Source: Helianthus annuus (lineage: Eukaryota; Streptophyta; Magnoliopsida; Asterales; Asteraceae). Taken from it: DNA of 64,000 bases. The position numbers were made by a program, and so were the translations under genes. Under the pieces are notes generated by a model that worked only from the letters and a program-made list of their open reading frames with translations, was not told the DNA's origin and did not search any database. The DNA lies in the NCBI RefSeq assembly GCF_002127325.2, contig NC_035448.2, positions 87,920,753 to 87,984,752 on the forward strand, read 5' to 3'. Positions 11,512 through 21,793 of this stretch are shown piece after piece. Each line of letters begins with the position of its first letter. Position 1 is the first letter of the stretch.

Positions 11512-12760
11512 TAAAACCTTGAAATTTTGCAAAATCCTAAACACAAGCCTTACACAAAACTCTATTGGAACCGCTAAACACCCCAAATTTTTTCAAAAAC
11601 TTTTTCATTTTTTTTATTTACTTGTCTTAGTTTAAGTTGGGAATAACAAGTTCTAAAAAGGTTATATTTTTACAAGTTTACAACCGATAGCGTCGTGATA
11701 AAAAAAGAACCAACATAAGAAAATTATGAAACGGTATAACAAGTCTAGTTAAAAATTCGATTATATATGCTTGGTCACATTAAAAACCCATTCCCACAAA
11801 AGTGAGTTTTGAGCCTTTATTGAGCATAAAAATACACATATTTAGATTAAATGCTCATTTTTCGTTTCTTGTGTGAATAGCCGCTCGGTCCTTACAAATC
11901 TAGAACTTGCCACGACGATACATTCCCGGTCCTTACCAACTTAAACCCAAGTAAGTAAATGATGGAGGCATTAGGACTAACCATTTTTCTTTCAAAACCA
12001 TTATTTTTCATTTTTTTACCTACCCAAAATCCCCCTAGATAGCCCCTTTGAGCCTAAACCTTTCATTTCATTACCCCAAAACCCTTTTACCCACCAAAAA
12101 CCTTTTTATTTTTTTTTTCTATTTATTTTAGTAACAAGCTCGCTTTTTCGTAAACTCACCTTTTTATGTGACGATTGAAAAAAAAAATGATGATGATGAA
12201 GTCAAAAACAAACAAAAGTTATAAAAGCTTGTTTGGAGAAATACTTCAAAATAAAAAAATCACTAAAAACAAGGTACTTCACGAAAAACCGACGCTTGTT
12301 ACGATTTTCGCCCTTTTTACTAACCACTAACCAACCACCCACCTTTAAACCCAAGCCTTCACCCCAAAAGTCCTCTTGATATTTACAAAGGTAAAAAGTT
12401 AAAAAGGAGGAGGATTGATTGCTTGGCAAGCCTATGGAAGACGTAAGTTCCGTGCCGCTCTCGAGTGATTCACTAAAATATACACCTTCGGCCGAGTGTT
12501 GAGTGATCTCCCGTGAGGTATGTGAACTTGTATATAAATGGAATTTTAATAAGGCATGCTATGCCCAAATAAGTAATTCATCTTATGAAACGTTCAAAAT
12601 AAATCATAACGAATAGGATTGTAAATAAATAAAAATAAAACCTATAAAAACCTTGGATTCCCGACACTCTAGGACAAGCTAAAAAACTTCTCTTCTACCT
12701 ATTCCATTTGAGAGTGTAAGCCACATTTAAAGAGTTTTGCTTGAGGACAAGCAAAAGTTC

Positions 12761-12775
12761 AAGTGTGGGGGTATT
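12761..12775 (+). other. Terminal polypurine tract of the Athila-like element
   Basis: AGTGTGGGGGTATT immediately precedes TGATGTGTGTAAAATGC, the start of the 3' LTR. Confidence 0.75.
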
Positions 12776-14469
12776 TGATGTGTGTAAAATGCAACATATA
12801 AATCACATCAATTAAGGCATAAAACTAACCCTTTTTAAGTACTAATGTTGGAAAAAGAGTGTTTTTGTCTTCCTTTTGTATTTTCAGGATGAAATGAGCT
12901 CAAAATCACAAAAGAAGCAAAAAGACAACTAATTCTACCATAAATACAAGAAAATGAACAAAAGTGGACTGCCCGGACCCTCAACGGCACCTCCCAAGGC
13001 AAAGGAGAAGAAACAGAGTCTGAACACGCCCCGTGTCCAGCGAACACGGGGGCGTGCCCAGGAAGCAGCAGAAAAGACAAACCAGTAGAAGCTTCCATTG
13101 CCCACCACGGGGCCGTGTCCAGCGAGCACGGGGGCGTGGTGAAAGTACAGCAGGCGCATTAATTGTAATTCGCAATTACAATTAATGAAGTGAGAGAATG
13201 TCAGACGGGCACGGGGCCGTGTCCAGCGGACACGGGGCTGTGTCTAGCCTTCTGTTCAGCCTATAAATAGAGGAGCTTGGCTTCATTCTCTCTCATCCCT
13301 TGGCACACCACCTCTCTCACACTTCATCCACCGCCTACCACCACCATAACACCATCATCCACCACCATCATCCATTGTCCATCGTAGAGTGTGTGAGTCG
13401 TCTCGGGATCCAAGATTGATCGTAAGAGTTCTTGCCAATCAAGGCCATGTTTACCTAAGTCTCTTACATCACTTGGTGAAGACAAGTGTTTAGTATAATA
13501 CTTTTTATTTTTAATCTTTTGCACTTTTTATTTCGTTTTGTATTAATGACTTTAATAACTAGTTACTTATGTTGAAGGTGATCTTTCCTTATCGTTTGTC
13601 CGTGGTGTCTTGGCATTATTTTACTGTCTATATAAAATAAAAGATTTTCACCATTCATATCTCCACGGTCTATATGGAGGTATGTTGGCTACCTGATCGG
13701 GGGTTAAGGGAACGGTTTGGTAAGGGTCTTGCCCTTGTTCAGCGTTTAGAGGTCCTGCTTGGGACCTGGGTCAAATTTAGTAGGATCTCCTTCAATGCCC
13801 ATAGGTGTTGGATGGCGGGGATCCAAACTCTTTGACCCCCTCATAAGTTAACTACTATTAATACTATAACCCGGCTATTTAGGACTGTATCCCTGCTGAC
13901 TCAGACTACTTAGCCGAGGGTAACGTCACCGCCAAAAGCGGGGCCTACCACAATTTGCATTAATAACTTAATTCATTATCTTTCAATAATCCGACCCTTT
14001 AGGATTGTATCCTTGCTGACTCAAACTACTGGGTTGAGGGTAACGTCGCCTTCAAAAGAGGGGCCTACTACAATAACTAAGATAATCTCTTAAACAAGTG
14101 CAAAAGTGCGAAAATAATCAAAGGTTATACTAATACACGTGTCGGATCCAAGTGATTCATCTTGTCTATCTGTTTTTATTTTATTTTTATTTTCAGCATT
14201 TAGTTAGTTTTTATTTTTCTTAGTTTAAAACATTTTTTCTCACTTTTTGATTTGATTAGACGTTGAGGATAAACCGGTATTAAAAGCTCTTGTGTCCTTG
14301 GACGACCTCGGTATCTTACCAACACTATACTACGTCCACGATGGGTGCACTTGCCCATATGTGTGTTTAGTGTTAGTGAATATCGTGTTTTATAAATTTA
14401 AAACTTGGCTAAAAGTGTAAAAAGGGGCTTAAATATACATCAAAATTATATTACACTACACGCACATCA
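12776..14469 (+). repeat. 3' LTR of the Athila-like element (1.69 kb)
   Basis: It runs from TGATGTGTGT to ACGCACATCA. Features are palindrome pairs at 13020-13250, TATAAATA at 13262-13269 and two imperfect copies of a roughly 110-120 bp unit between about 13840 and 14080. The right flank begins CTCAG, the presumed target duplication, whose partner is outside the window. Confidence 0.9.
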
Positions 14470-15058
14470 CTCAGCGTGACTCGTGCCATTTGCAGGATCA
14501 CGTAGTAAAGTACTGCCTTTCGGTTGTTGTTCTTCCGCTGACAGAATTAACATCATTGTTTTCGTGCCCAAGTGTGTTTTCCCCAAGGCATTGCCTCGAA
14601 AATCGTGTGTAATGTACTTCGACGTCCGCTGACGTATAGTTGCGCAATAGCGTTCCGTTCCACATAGGTTACCTGCTCGGGTAAGTAAGGTAGCATAGAC
14701 GACATAATATAATGGCGCTTTCCCGAGTTGTTAGTCTCGGTTTCTAAGTGAGGACTTTTAATGAGTTTCGACATAGGTTTCCAAAGGTCCTAAATGCATG
14801 TTATTCAAAACTCTCAAAGTTTTGCTTAATGTATGAATTTGTTTCATGAACCGTCTATTAACACAACACTTGTGTATGTTTAAAACCAAAATTGTGGACT
14901 CATTGTTTTCGGCAACGGTTGGAACCCATATTCAAGTCCTAGGTGTTCTGTATATGTTCAAGTCTTAAAAATCTAAGTCCCCAGAGGAAAGTGAGGTTAG
15001 AGCCTAGGTATCTCTACAGAAACCTAATTCGCTGAAACCTATAGCTCTGATACCAATC
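14470..15058 (-). other. Leader region of element C
   Basis: The minus-strand primer site is at 15044-15055 (complement of TGGTATCAGAGC). Beyond it is mostly non-coding leader with one short frame at 14553-14774. The Athila-like element cuts it off at 14469. Confidence 0.7.
14553..14774 (-). CDS. Short uncharacterised frame in the element C leader
   Basis: A 73-residue frame starts at an ATG about 280 bp after the primer site and reads MSKLIKSPHLETETNNSG near its start, with a Trp-rich end. I do not recognise a domain. It could be the beginning of gag, a leader ORF or chance; the following codon is a stop. Confidence 0.25.
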   Translation of the reverse strand: MSKLIKSPHLETETNNSGKRHYIMSSMLPYLPEQVTYVERNAIAQLYVSGRRSTLHTIFEAMPWGKHTWARKQ

Positions 15059-15082
15059 TGTCACACCCCGAAATATCAGAGC
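15059..15082 (-). repeat. Element C LTR, 24-bp terminal piece
   Basis: The sequence matches the start of the C2 LTR at 60180 and joins to 52139 once element B and one AGAGC copy are removed. Confidence 0.85.
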
Positions 15083-18033
15083 TGTGATAACCCTCACTAA
15101 ATCAGGTATCCGTACAACTTAATTAATAATTAATTACTGCTAAATTACTGTGCTTGTTTGAAATTGTGGATAAACTGCTACCTGAGTACTGATACATGTA
15201 CATACTTGCATCATACTTTATTTGCTGTCACTCCATTATTTACATACTGAACTCTAGTGACAACCGTGATGCACAAAAGCACAGTAGCACTATGAACGGA
15301 TAACCTATTAAACATGTTGATATAGCCAGCATCAGGCAGACACTGCCTCTCAGGCCTGTATGAGCCCGAGATAGTTTGCTACACTAGTAGTGAGTGTAGG
15401 GATACGAGGGTTGTAGAACTGCGTCACTAGGTATAAGTTACAGTGACCGGATGTGCCTAAAACGTACTTTAAGTATAAAATTCAGCACTTTAATTAAAAA
15501 TTCAGCATTTGACTAACTAATAAAGTGCCAAAACATGAGAAAAATATTACTAGACACTTTCCAAAGTGTCGGGAATAAGTTGTGTCACTAAAAATAGTAA
15601 TAACGACACTTTAAAGCTTTGTTAAGCACTTTAGCGGATCACTATCCAACCGAACAACCGGACTTTACCCGGAACATAAAAAATATTGCCAACAACATTA
15701 TTTTTCTTTTTCTGAGCCAGTTAGGGTCCCTGAATACCCTAACACCCGCTATAATGCATAACACACTAGTAACCGAGTTAACCTTCAACTTAACTAATGC
15801 CTAACTATTAGTTGGAAACTAACCGGATAACCTCCCACCCCCCCCCCACCCCCCAACCGAGTTCGGTCACAATGTGACCATCCCTTGTACCTTGATGATT
15901 ATTTAATTCATCCTTGTCCCATATCAAGTTAACATAGCATACATTGGTTAATGATGGAGGGTTTTGTCTATAAGAACTAAGCTTAAACCATCATTCGTTC
16001 GCTAACACACTTTACACAACAACACACTCTCTCCCTCCTTGCTTCCTTTTGGCCGAGAACACCCATATCCATCCATCCATTCTCGATTTCCTTCAAGCTA
16101 TTCCAAGGGCATACAAGTGTCAAGGATCTCATACAAAGGAGCTCGGTGCATTCGGATAGTGAAGGACCTCACCCCATTGCTTTTATCCACGCGTTTTTTG
16201 ACTAGTTTCTTCCCTAGCCTCGAGCTAGTAGTAAGTGACTTCAAACACACTCTTGATCTATCTTAAAGTGGTTAAAATGAACTTTGTCGGTTAAAATCTT
16301 TGAACTTACAAGAAGACATGCTAAAAGTTTACTAAAATGTTAAATGTGTTGGTTAAAAGCATAAGGGTTGTGTAAATCTTGTAAGACTTGTTTGTTGTAA
16401 TTATTTAGTGCCGATCTATGTTGTGGTAGCTCGGATCATCATCTCACCCGGATTAGTCATGTTCATGAATCATGACATAGAGTATGTTTAAGTGTAAAAA
16501 GGGTTAAATGATGAAACACTACTACACACTAAACATGAACTTGTGTAAAATCGATTTTTCTTATGAAATAGTGTTCTAAACTAGTAGATCTACGGATCTA
16601 CAAACGGTATTTTCAAAGAACCAAGTGTCGGAAGAAAATATATTTTAAACCGGATCTTTCATGAATAAGAGTATTTTTTTGTAAACACACAAGTATGAAA
16701 ACACTTGTGTAACACTAAGTTTCGACAAAGAACTATTTTTGTAAAATTCGACAAGAAGTTGTAAAGAAGAAATTCCTTTAAAAACGAGACTTTCAAGAAA
16801 CCGAGTTGATTTATACCAAGATCCACTAAAAGTAATGGAAATTACTACATATTTTTGGACAAACCACAAGTTCATGTAATTTTTGCGATTTATATACACT
16901 TTGACTAGTTTGATGGTTGGATGTTGTTATTGTTGAACGAGAAAATTGTTGATTTGAATTATAAAAGAAAACGATACGCTTGAAAGCGTGGCCACCTCGA
17001 GTTACAGAGGAAACTCTGGCGAAATTTTTCTAAAAACCTAACACTTGAAAGTATTTTCATCACAAGTGTTACGAATGTATTTTTCACTTGTTTTCAACAT
17101 GTAAACTTCGCCACGACTTTATTTACAAAATATCGGAGGTGGGATTTTCACAAAATAAAACGGGGTAAATATATATTTGATATATATTTTTCATAACGTC
17201 ACTTGTAAAATGTTTATGATTATTTTGTGAAATATACAAATATTATTTTTAGGGTAAAAATAATATTATCAAATGTTAACGATTCCAAAATAATACGAAC
17301 GCCTTCACGATAAATATTTAAGTTACAACGGTAGAGTTAATACCACCCGACCTTTAAAACGTAACTTACGCATTTTAAGGAAATATTTATGAATGCGTAT
17401 TTTCGTCAAGGTATTATTTTGGGAAAATCATATGTATTAAAATATAATATTTTTGGGAAGAATATTTATATTTTGGAGTAAGAAATAAAATATATATTAA
17501 GTGAGACTTAATAATATATTTCGAAGTTATACGAACGCACATGTATCAAATCCCCCATCCTTGGGAAGGAAAATAATTACCAAGTATTTACAAAATGTAA
17601 ACACGAAATAGTTGTCTAACTATTTCCCAAAAACTTAAACCATGAAACTAAGGCACGACCGTCCGTCTAATAGAGTTAGTACGTGTAGGTCGTCGCACAG
17701 CTGCTTGATCAGGAGATATACTTGGTAGAGACGCACCACTGTGAGTTCATGTCCCCCTTTTCTCTTAACGGTTTTCAGTTTTCTAAACTGCGGGGGTGAA
17801 ATACATGTTACTATATTTATGAGAACTTTATACATGGTATGGTTAGCGTAAGGAGGTTTACTACTTAGATCATGTGAGTGGGTAGGCGGAAACTTGAGGC
17901 CATTAATCCTCAGGGTAGGACCGAGGGACAGGAGCGGTAGATCTATCTGGGTGTAGCGAGCCCAGCCCCAGGCCCAGCATAACGGACCTCGGGGTGACTT
18001 TGTGCCCAACGCATAAATCCGCTAGGTTTGAGT
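15083..18033 (+). repeat. 5' LTR of element B, left part
   Basis: It starts TGTGATAACCCTC and matches the 3' LTR pieces from 36504 and 49091. A TATA-like TATAAG at 15969-15974 precedes a CT/AC-rich leader. A donor-like GTAAGT lies at 16231. A poly-C run is near 15837-15854. The short reading frames in it are not supported as genes. Confidence 0.9.
18029..18033. repeat. Target-site duplication of element 2 (TGAGT, left)
   Basis: TGAGT recurs at 27275-27279, and the uninterrupted 3' LTR of B has a single TGAGT at about 51622. Confidence 0.95.
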
Positions 18034-18229
18034 TGTGACAACTCGAGTTTCTGACTTTCACTTTCGCATTAAATGCGCGTTGACTTTGACTGTTTAGTTG
18101 TTTGGATTGTGAACTTGTAATTGTACACGTTGTGTTTTAATGAAGCGTACTGTCATTTTGCGTATATGTGATTACTTGCTGAAATGGAAAATAATATTAT
18201 AACTATTATGAAGAACACTTAGTCTAGAT

Positions 18230-18380
18230 CACTCGAAAATGGCACACAGTTCGAAAGACTCGAAGGACCACGAAAGATGACTTTCAATCCGAAGGATCAA
18301 CCTTCGAATTAAAGGTTCCCGAAACATATCATTCGGCCAAAGACTTCATCCTTCGAACACGAAACATATCTTTCGACATG
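18230..18380 (+). repeat. CGAARSAT word cluster upstream of TATA, element 2
   Basis: CGAAGGAT, CGAAAGAT and CGAAACAT and their reverse complements (ATCCTTCG, ATCTTTCG, ATGTTTCG) recur every 10-20 bp. The same block is at about 25071-25221 in the 3' LTR, and a related block is in element 3 (39995-40135). Confidence 0.8.
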
Positions 18381-18426
18381 TTTCGGCCCAGCCATTCTGA
18401 TGGGCTTGGCCCATTCCTGTAATATG

Positions 18427-18435
18427 TTTATATAC
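18427..18435 (+). promoter_or_regulatory. TATA-like box of the element 2 LTR
   Basis: TTTATATAC follows the first word cluster and a GGGCTTGGCCCA box. The same order is found in element 3 near 40173-40181. Confidence 0.5.
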
Positions 18436-19079
18436 GTGAATGCATGTAAACAGACGGTTATTTTTCTGAAAAACCCTAGTTCCCTTGCGTGTGTGTGTGA
18501 CGGCATAGCAAACCTATTCTCTGTTCGAAGGATTTCCGTTCCGTAATCCAGATTTCCGGTTAGTATGTGATGTTATTATGTTAATAGATGATGCTTTGAG
18601 TATACATAACTTCATGATTTATCGATTGTCTTGCAATATATTGTTTGTATATTAACCGAATATGTATGTTAATCGGACATGAATGCTAATCGAATACGTA
18701 TGCTAATTGAATAGGTATGTTGATCAGATTTAGTTGATAATCGGATGCGTATGTTAACCGGATTGTTTGTATGATGTTAACCTGTTTAATCGATTACGTA
18801 TGTGATGCATCCGAACGGTTCTGCTAGTATGATTGGTTGTCTATACTTGAGGCTTTGATGTTGTTTTAATAGAATCGCATGATAATGATTTAGGGCCGGT
18901 TCGGTGGTGATATTATTGTTCATGTGGTCAAGTTAGGGTTCATGAGACTTAATATGAAACTCCCCGTTTGATTTGATTCTGAGGTAATTGAATACTGAAA
19001 TTGTGTTGATTGATAATGGTTATGTTTGGAAACAATGTAACAAATTCAGAAAATTTAGGAAACACGTAACTGATTGTAA

Positions 19080-19390
19080 CCGAAAGATATCTGCTGCTCG
19101 AACCATAGCTGTGACCGAAGGATGCTTGTCCTTCGAATCATGGCTGTTGACCGAAGGATGACTTTACCGAACCATAGTAGTGTATGCCGAAAGATAATAG
19201 TTAGTCGAAACATAGTTGTAACCGAAAGATAGGTTGACTGAAGGATAACATTGGTTCGAAACATAACTTTGGTCCGAAAGATAACTGTGTATCGAAAGAC
19301 GTGTCGAAACATAATTGTGACAATTGTGATAACTGTTAGACCGAAGGATGAGCAATGAATCGAAGGATGGGTGGTGTGAATCGAATGATA
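19080..19390 (+). repeat. Second CGAARSAT word cluster, element 2
   Basis: About fifteen to twenty copies of CGAA(A/G/C)(G/C)AT at roughly 20-bp spacing, mostly in one orientation. The cluster lies between the TATA-like box and the candidate splice donor. The 3' LTR copy is at about 25921-26231. Confidence 0.8.
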
Positions 19391-19566
19391 GCTTATGATT
19401 TAATGTGAAATACTACGTGTTGTGCCGTTATGCAAACTGACTGTTCTGTGAACATTTAACTTGCATGCGTATCGTTGTGAACATGAACTGATTTGTTATA
19501 CGTGCATACAATAGGACGTGATTAATTACTTGTGAGTGCATAACCTAGCATACCGAGCAAACCAAG

Positions 19567-20133
19567 GTGAGTTCACACTCCTACTAAGGCATGGGATTCC
19601 CGGGTCGTGGGAATGGGTTAAAGGTTTCAATTGACATAAACGTACAAACGCTTTTCCTAGACTATCACCTATCATAGTCCTCGGATGTCAGGACGGTTCC
19701 GTAGGTTGGGATAACACCTACGTGGTCATATACTAATTCCGTAGGTTGGGATAACACCTACGTGGTTCCGTAGGTTGGATAACACCTACGTGGTCATATG
19801 CCATTACTGCCTCGGATGTCAGGCACGCACGTAAAACCTACGTGTACGCATTACTTACTTCTTCCGTAGGTTGGGATAACACCTACGTGGTCATATACTA
19901 ATTACTATCCTCGATGCAAAGGATACGTGCTACGCACACCTCATACGCGCTACTGTTCTCGGACGAAGAACAGGGATAATACGAATAGTCTAGTGGTCAC
20001 ATAACATGGGAAGCCCCCACCTATATAACTTACTATCGGCCCAGTAGAGCCAACCTGTACTTACTGTTACGTACTTATTTACTGTGAACTCGCTCAACTA
20101 TTTTGTTGATCCTTTCTTTTACATGCCTTGCAG
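19567..20133 (+). other. Candidate LTR intron, element 2 5' LTR
   Basis: AAG/GTGAGTTCA donor and TGCCTTGCAG acceptor, with a GAACTCGCTCAAC box before the acceptor. The duplicate in the 3' LTR is 26408-26974. Confidence 0.45.
19697..19890 (+). repeat. Hairpin repeats in the element 2 LTR
   Basis: Four copies of a unit contain CGTAGGT and ACCTACG as 7-bp inverted arms around a short loop, separated by CTCGGATGTCAGG spacers. The array occupies the same LTR position as the unrelated minisatellites of elements 1 and 3. Confidence 0.85.
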
Positions 20134-20436
20134 ATCGTTAGGTACTGGGAGCTTGCACTGGAGGCGCGGACGTTGTGGACTTGGATCGTGAACGTCATAT
20201 GAAACCCATATGATACTTGATACACATTTACATTGGATATTTTTATATATACGCTTCCGCTAAACATTGATAACTGACTTATGTTTTGGAAACACCTTTC
20301 ATATGGATTTGTTTTGAATTATATTGCAATTACTTCTACTTTATACATTGTTCTATATGATTGGTGGCTTGATCCTGGTCAGTCACGCTCCCAAGCGGTG
20401 ATACTCCGCGTGTGGATTTTTGGGGGTGTGACAGAT

Positions 20437-20449
20437 TGGTATCAGAGCC
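20437..20449 (+). other. Primer-binding site of element 2
   Basis: TGGTATCAGAGCC lies 3 bp after the LTR, initiator-Met type. Confidence 0.9.
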
Positions 20450-20753
20450 ATTGGTTATAGAGAACTAGGTTTTAATATGGAAAAACGTTTTTATTAAAAC
20501 CAGACTATAACCAGAACAGTGCTCTCAACGATCCACAACGACGCTTCGCTCCACGTGCAAGGCTCAACTTCCTAGGTAATAAGGTTTATGTTTATTGCCT
20601 ACCTGATAGAATTGCATAGAACTTTGCTCGTAGTATGCTTACATTACTTTGCTCACAACTTGTTATTGCTTGAGAACACATACGTGCTTACACTCTTCTG
20701 TCATCGCACTATTCGTGAACCATTCTTACTTATGCTACCTTTACTGTTCGATC

Positions 20754-21793
20754 ATGTCTGGACGTGTTGACATGACTCAAGCCCAGTTGACGGCTCTCAT
20801 TAACGAACAAGTTGCTGCGGCACTTGCAGCCGCACAAGCAGGAGGTATAACCTGCTATCCCAGACCTATTCTAGGATGTTAGATCCTACACTCGTGACCC
20901 AACTCTCGCGCTTAATCTTGACCCATCTTTCTCGCGCAACGGGTCAGAACGCACATCAACCTCTCTGCACATTCCAGAACATCATGGACTGTCGTCCAAG
21001 CACATTCAGTGGCACATTCAAGAACTTCATGTGTGAACGCCCTGAGGCTCGCAGGGTCAAGTACGCCACTGGTACTTTGGTAGGAATCGCGCTAATCAGG
21101 TGGAACGCGCAAGTACAGATACTAGGGTTGGCAGCTGCTAACGCCACCCCCTGGAACGAATTCAAAGAACACATTAAAAGGGAATACTACACGCGTGATG
21201 ACATCCACAAGTTGGAAGTGGAGCCTTACCATTTGAAAATGACGGGGTCAGAAATTGAAGCTCATACGAAACGATAGAACGAACTGGCCATCTTGTGTCC
21301 AACCATGGTGGACCCTCCAAACAAGCGTATCGAATTATACCTCAAGGGTCTAGCCTCAGAGATTCAGAGCCAAGCTACATCGGCTAACCTCGACAAAATC
21401 CAAGACATTCAGTGTCTTGCTCATCGCCTCACGGATCAGGCAGTGGAACAGAACAGGCTGCCTAGTTGTAACAGCGCTATTACTACCGCTACCACTTCTG
21501 CTACTCCCGCTACTCCTAGTGACGACAAGCGGAAATGGGATGGGTATTCCAGCAAGGGTTCAGCTACCGTTCGGTCTCAAGCACAACAGCAGCACAAGAA
21601 TAGTGATCGCCAGAGCACAGCAGAAGCTAAGGATTCAGGAGCCCACGGCTTGCACATCGGAATCGCCAGCAGCAACAGCAAGCAGGAATCCTATACAAAG
21701 AAAAGATTGTTTGCATTCCTCGTTCTGGTCAAGAACCTCTCGAAGCTCAAGGCAACAAGAGTGGTGCCGTGGTTGGCATCACCTCTTTCTTGA
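20754..21793 (+). pseudogene. gag: gag of element 2, broken
   Basis: ATG 20754 opens an Ala/Gln-rich start homologous to the gags of elements 1 and 3. A 98-bp intron-like insertion (20845-20942) follows residue 30. Part of the capsid domain is missing near 21017-21030, and a stop lies at 21275-21277. The frame then reads on to about 21620 and degenerates; neither zinc knuckle nor the protease is present. A deletion joins the gag tail to the end of the protease/linker near 21770. This gag is unlikely to build particles. Confidence 0.85.
20845..20942 (+). other. Intron-like insertion in gag, element 2
   Basis: The donor-like GAG/GTATAAC is good, but the right edge reads CAACGG/GTCAG, so the acceptor AG has become GG. 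Removing it restores the gag frame at exactly the site where element 1 has no insertion. Element 3 has the canonical form. Confidence 0.5.

Larger units (their letters stand above)
10998..12775 (+). other. Non-coding 3' region of the Athila-like element
   Basis: No frame with recognisable pol or env similarity was seen. It holds three pairs of CACGGGGCCGTG-type palindromes (11205-11400), an internal polypurine-like motif AAGTGTGGGGGGGA near 11498, AT-rich sequence with long T and A runs, and the terminal polypurine tract near 12761-12775. Confidence 0.7.
7219..14469 (+). mobile_element. Athila-like gag-pro element (non-autonomous, 5' LTR split)
   Basis: The remaining part of the 5' LTR (7219-8363) is followed by an Asp-tRNA-type primer site, a gag-protease region, 1.8 kb without coding capacity, a polypurine tract and a complete 3' LTR (12776-14469). 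The gag and protease types and the primer site are those of the Athila lineage. There is no RT, RNase H, integrase or env-like frame between protease and polypurine tract, so any movement would need enzymes from another element. Element 1 interrupts its 5' LTR, and the LTR start is left of the window. Confidence 0.85.
18034..20433 (+). repeat. 5' LTR of element 2
   Basis: From TGTGACAACTCG to GTGTGACA. Order: CGAAGGAT/CGAAAGAT/CGAAACAT words (about 18230-18380), a TATA-like TTTATATAC at 18427, a second word cluster (19080-19390), donor-like GTGAGT at 19567, hairpin repeats (19697-19890), acceptor-like TTGCAG ending at 20133, and the U5 end. Confidence 0.95.

Noticed and set aside
16039..16266. 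75-codon frame in the element B LTR (also at 49630)
   Set aside because: It lies in the LTR leader and differs between copies mainly by neutral-looking changes; no domain. It may be a leader ORF, but the evidence is too weak to call a gene.
18309..19355. Minus-strand frames rich in Phe/Arg/Ser repeated in several LTRs
   Set aside because: They follow the CGAARSAT words in one frame and recur only because the LTRs are duplicated; no ATG context or domain supports them.
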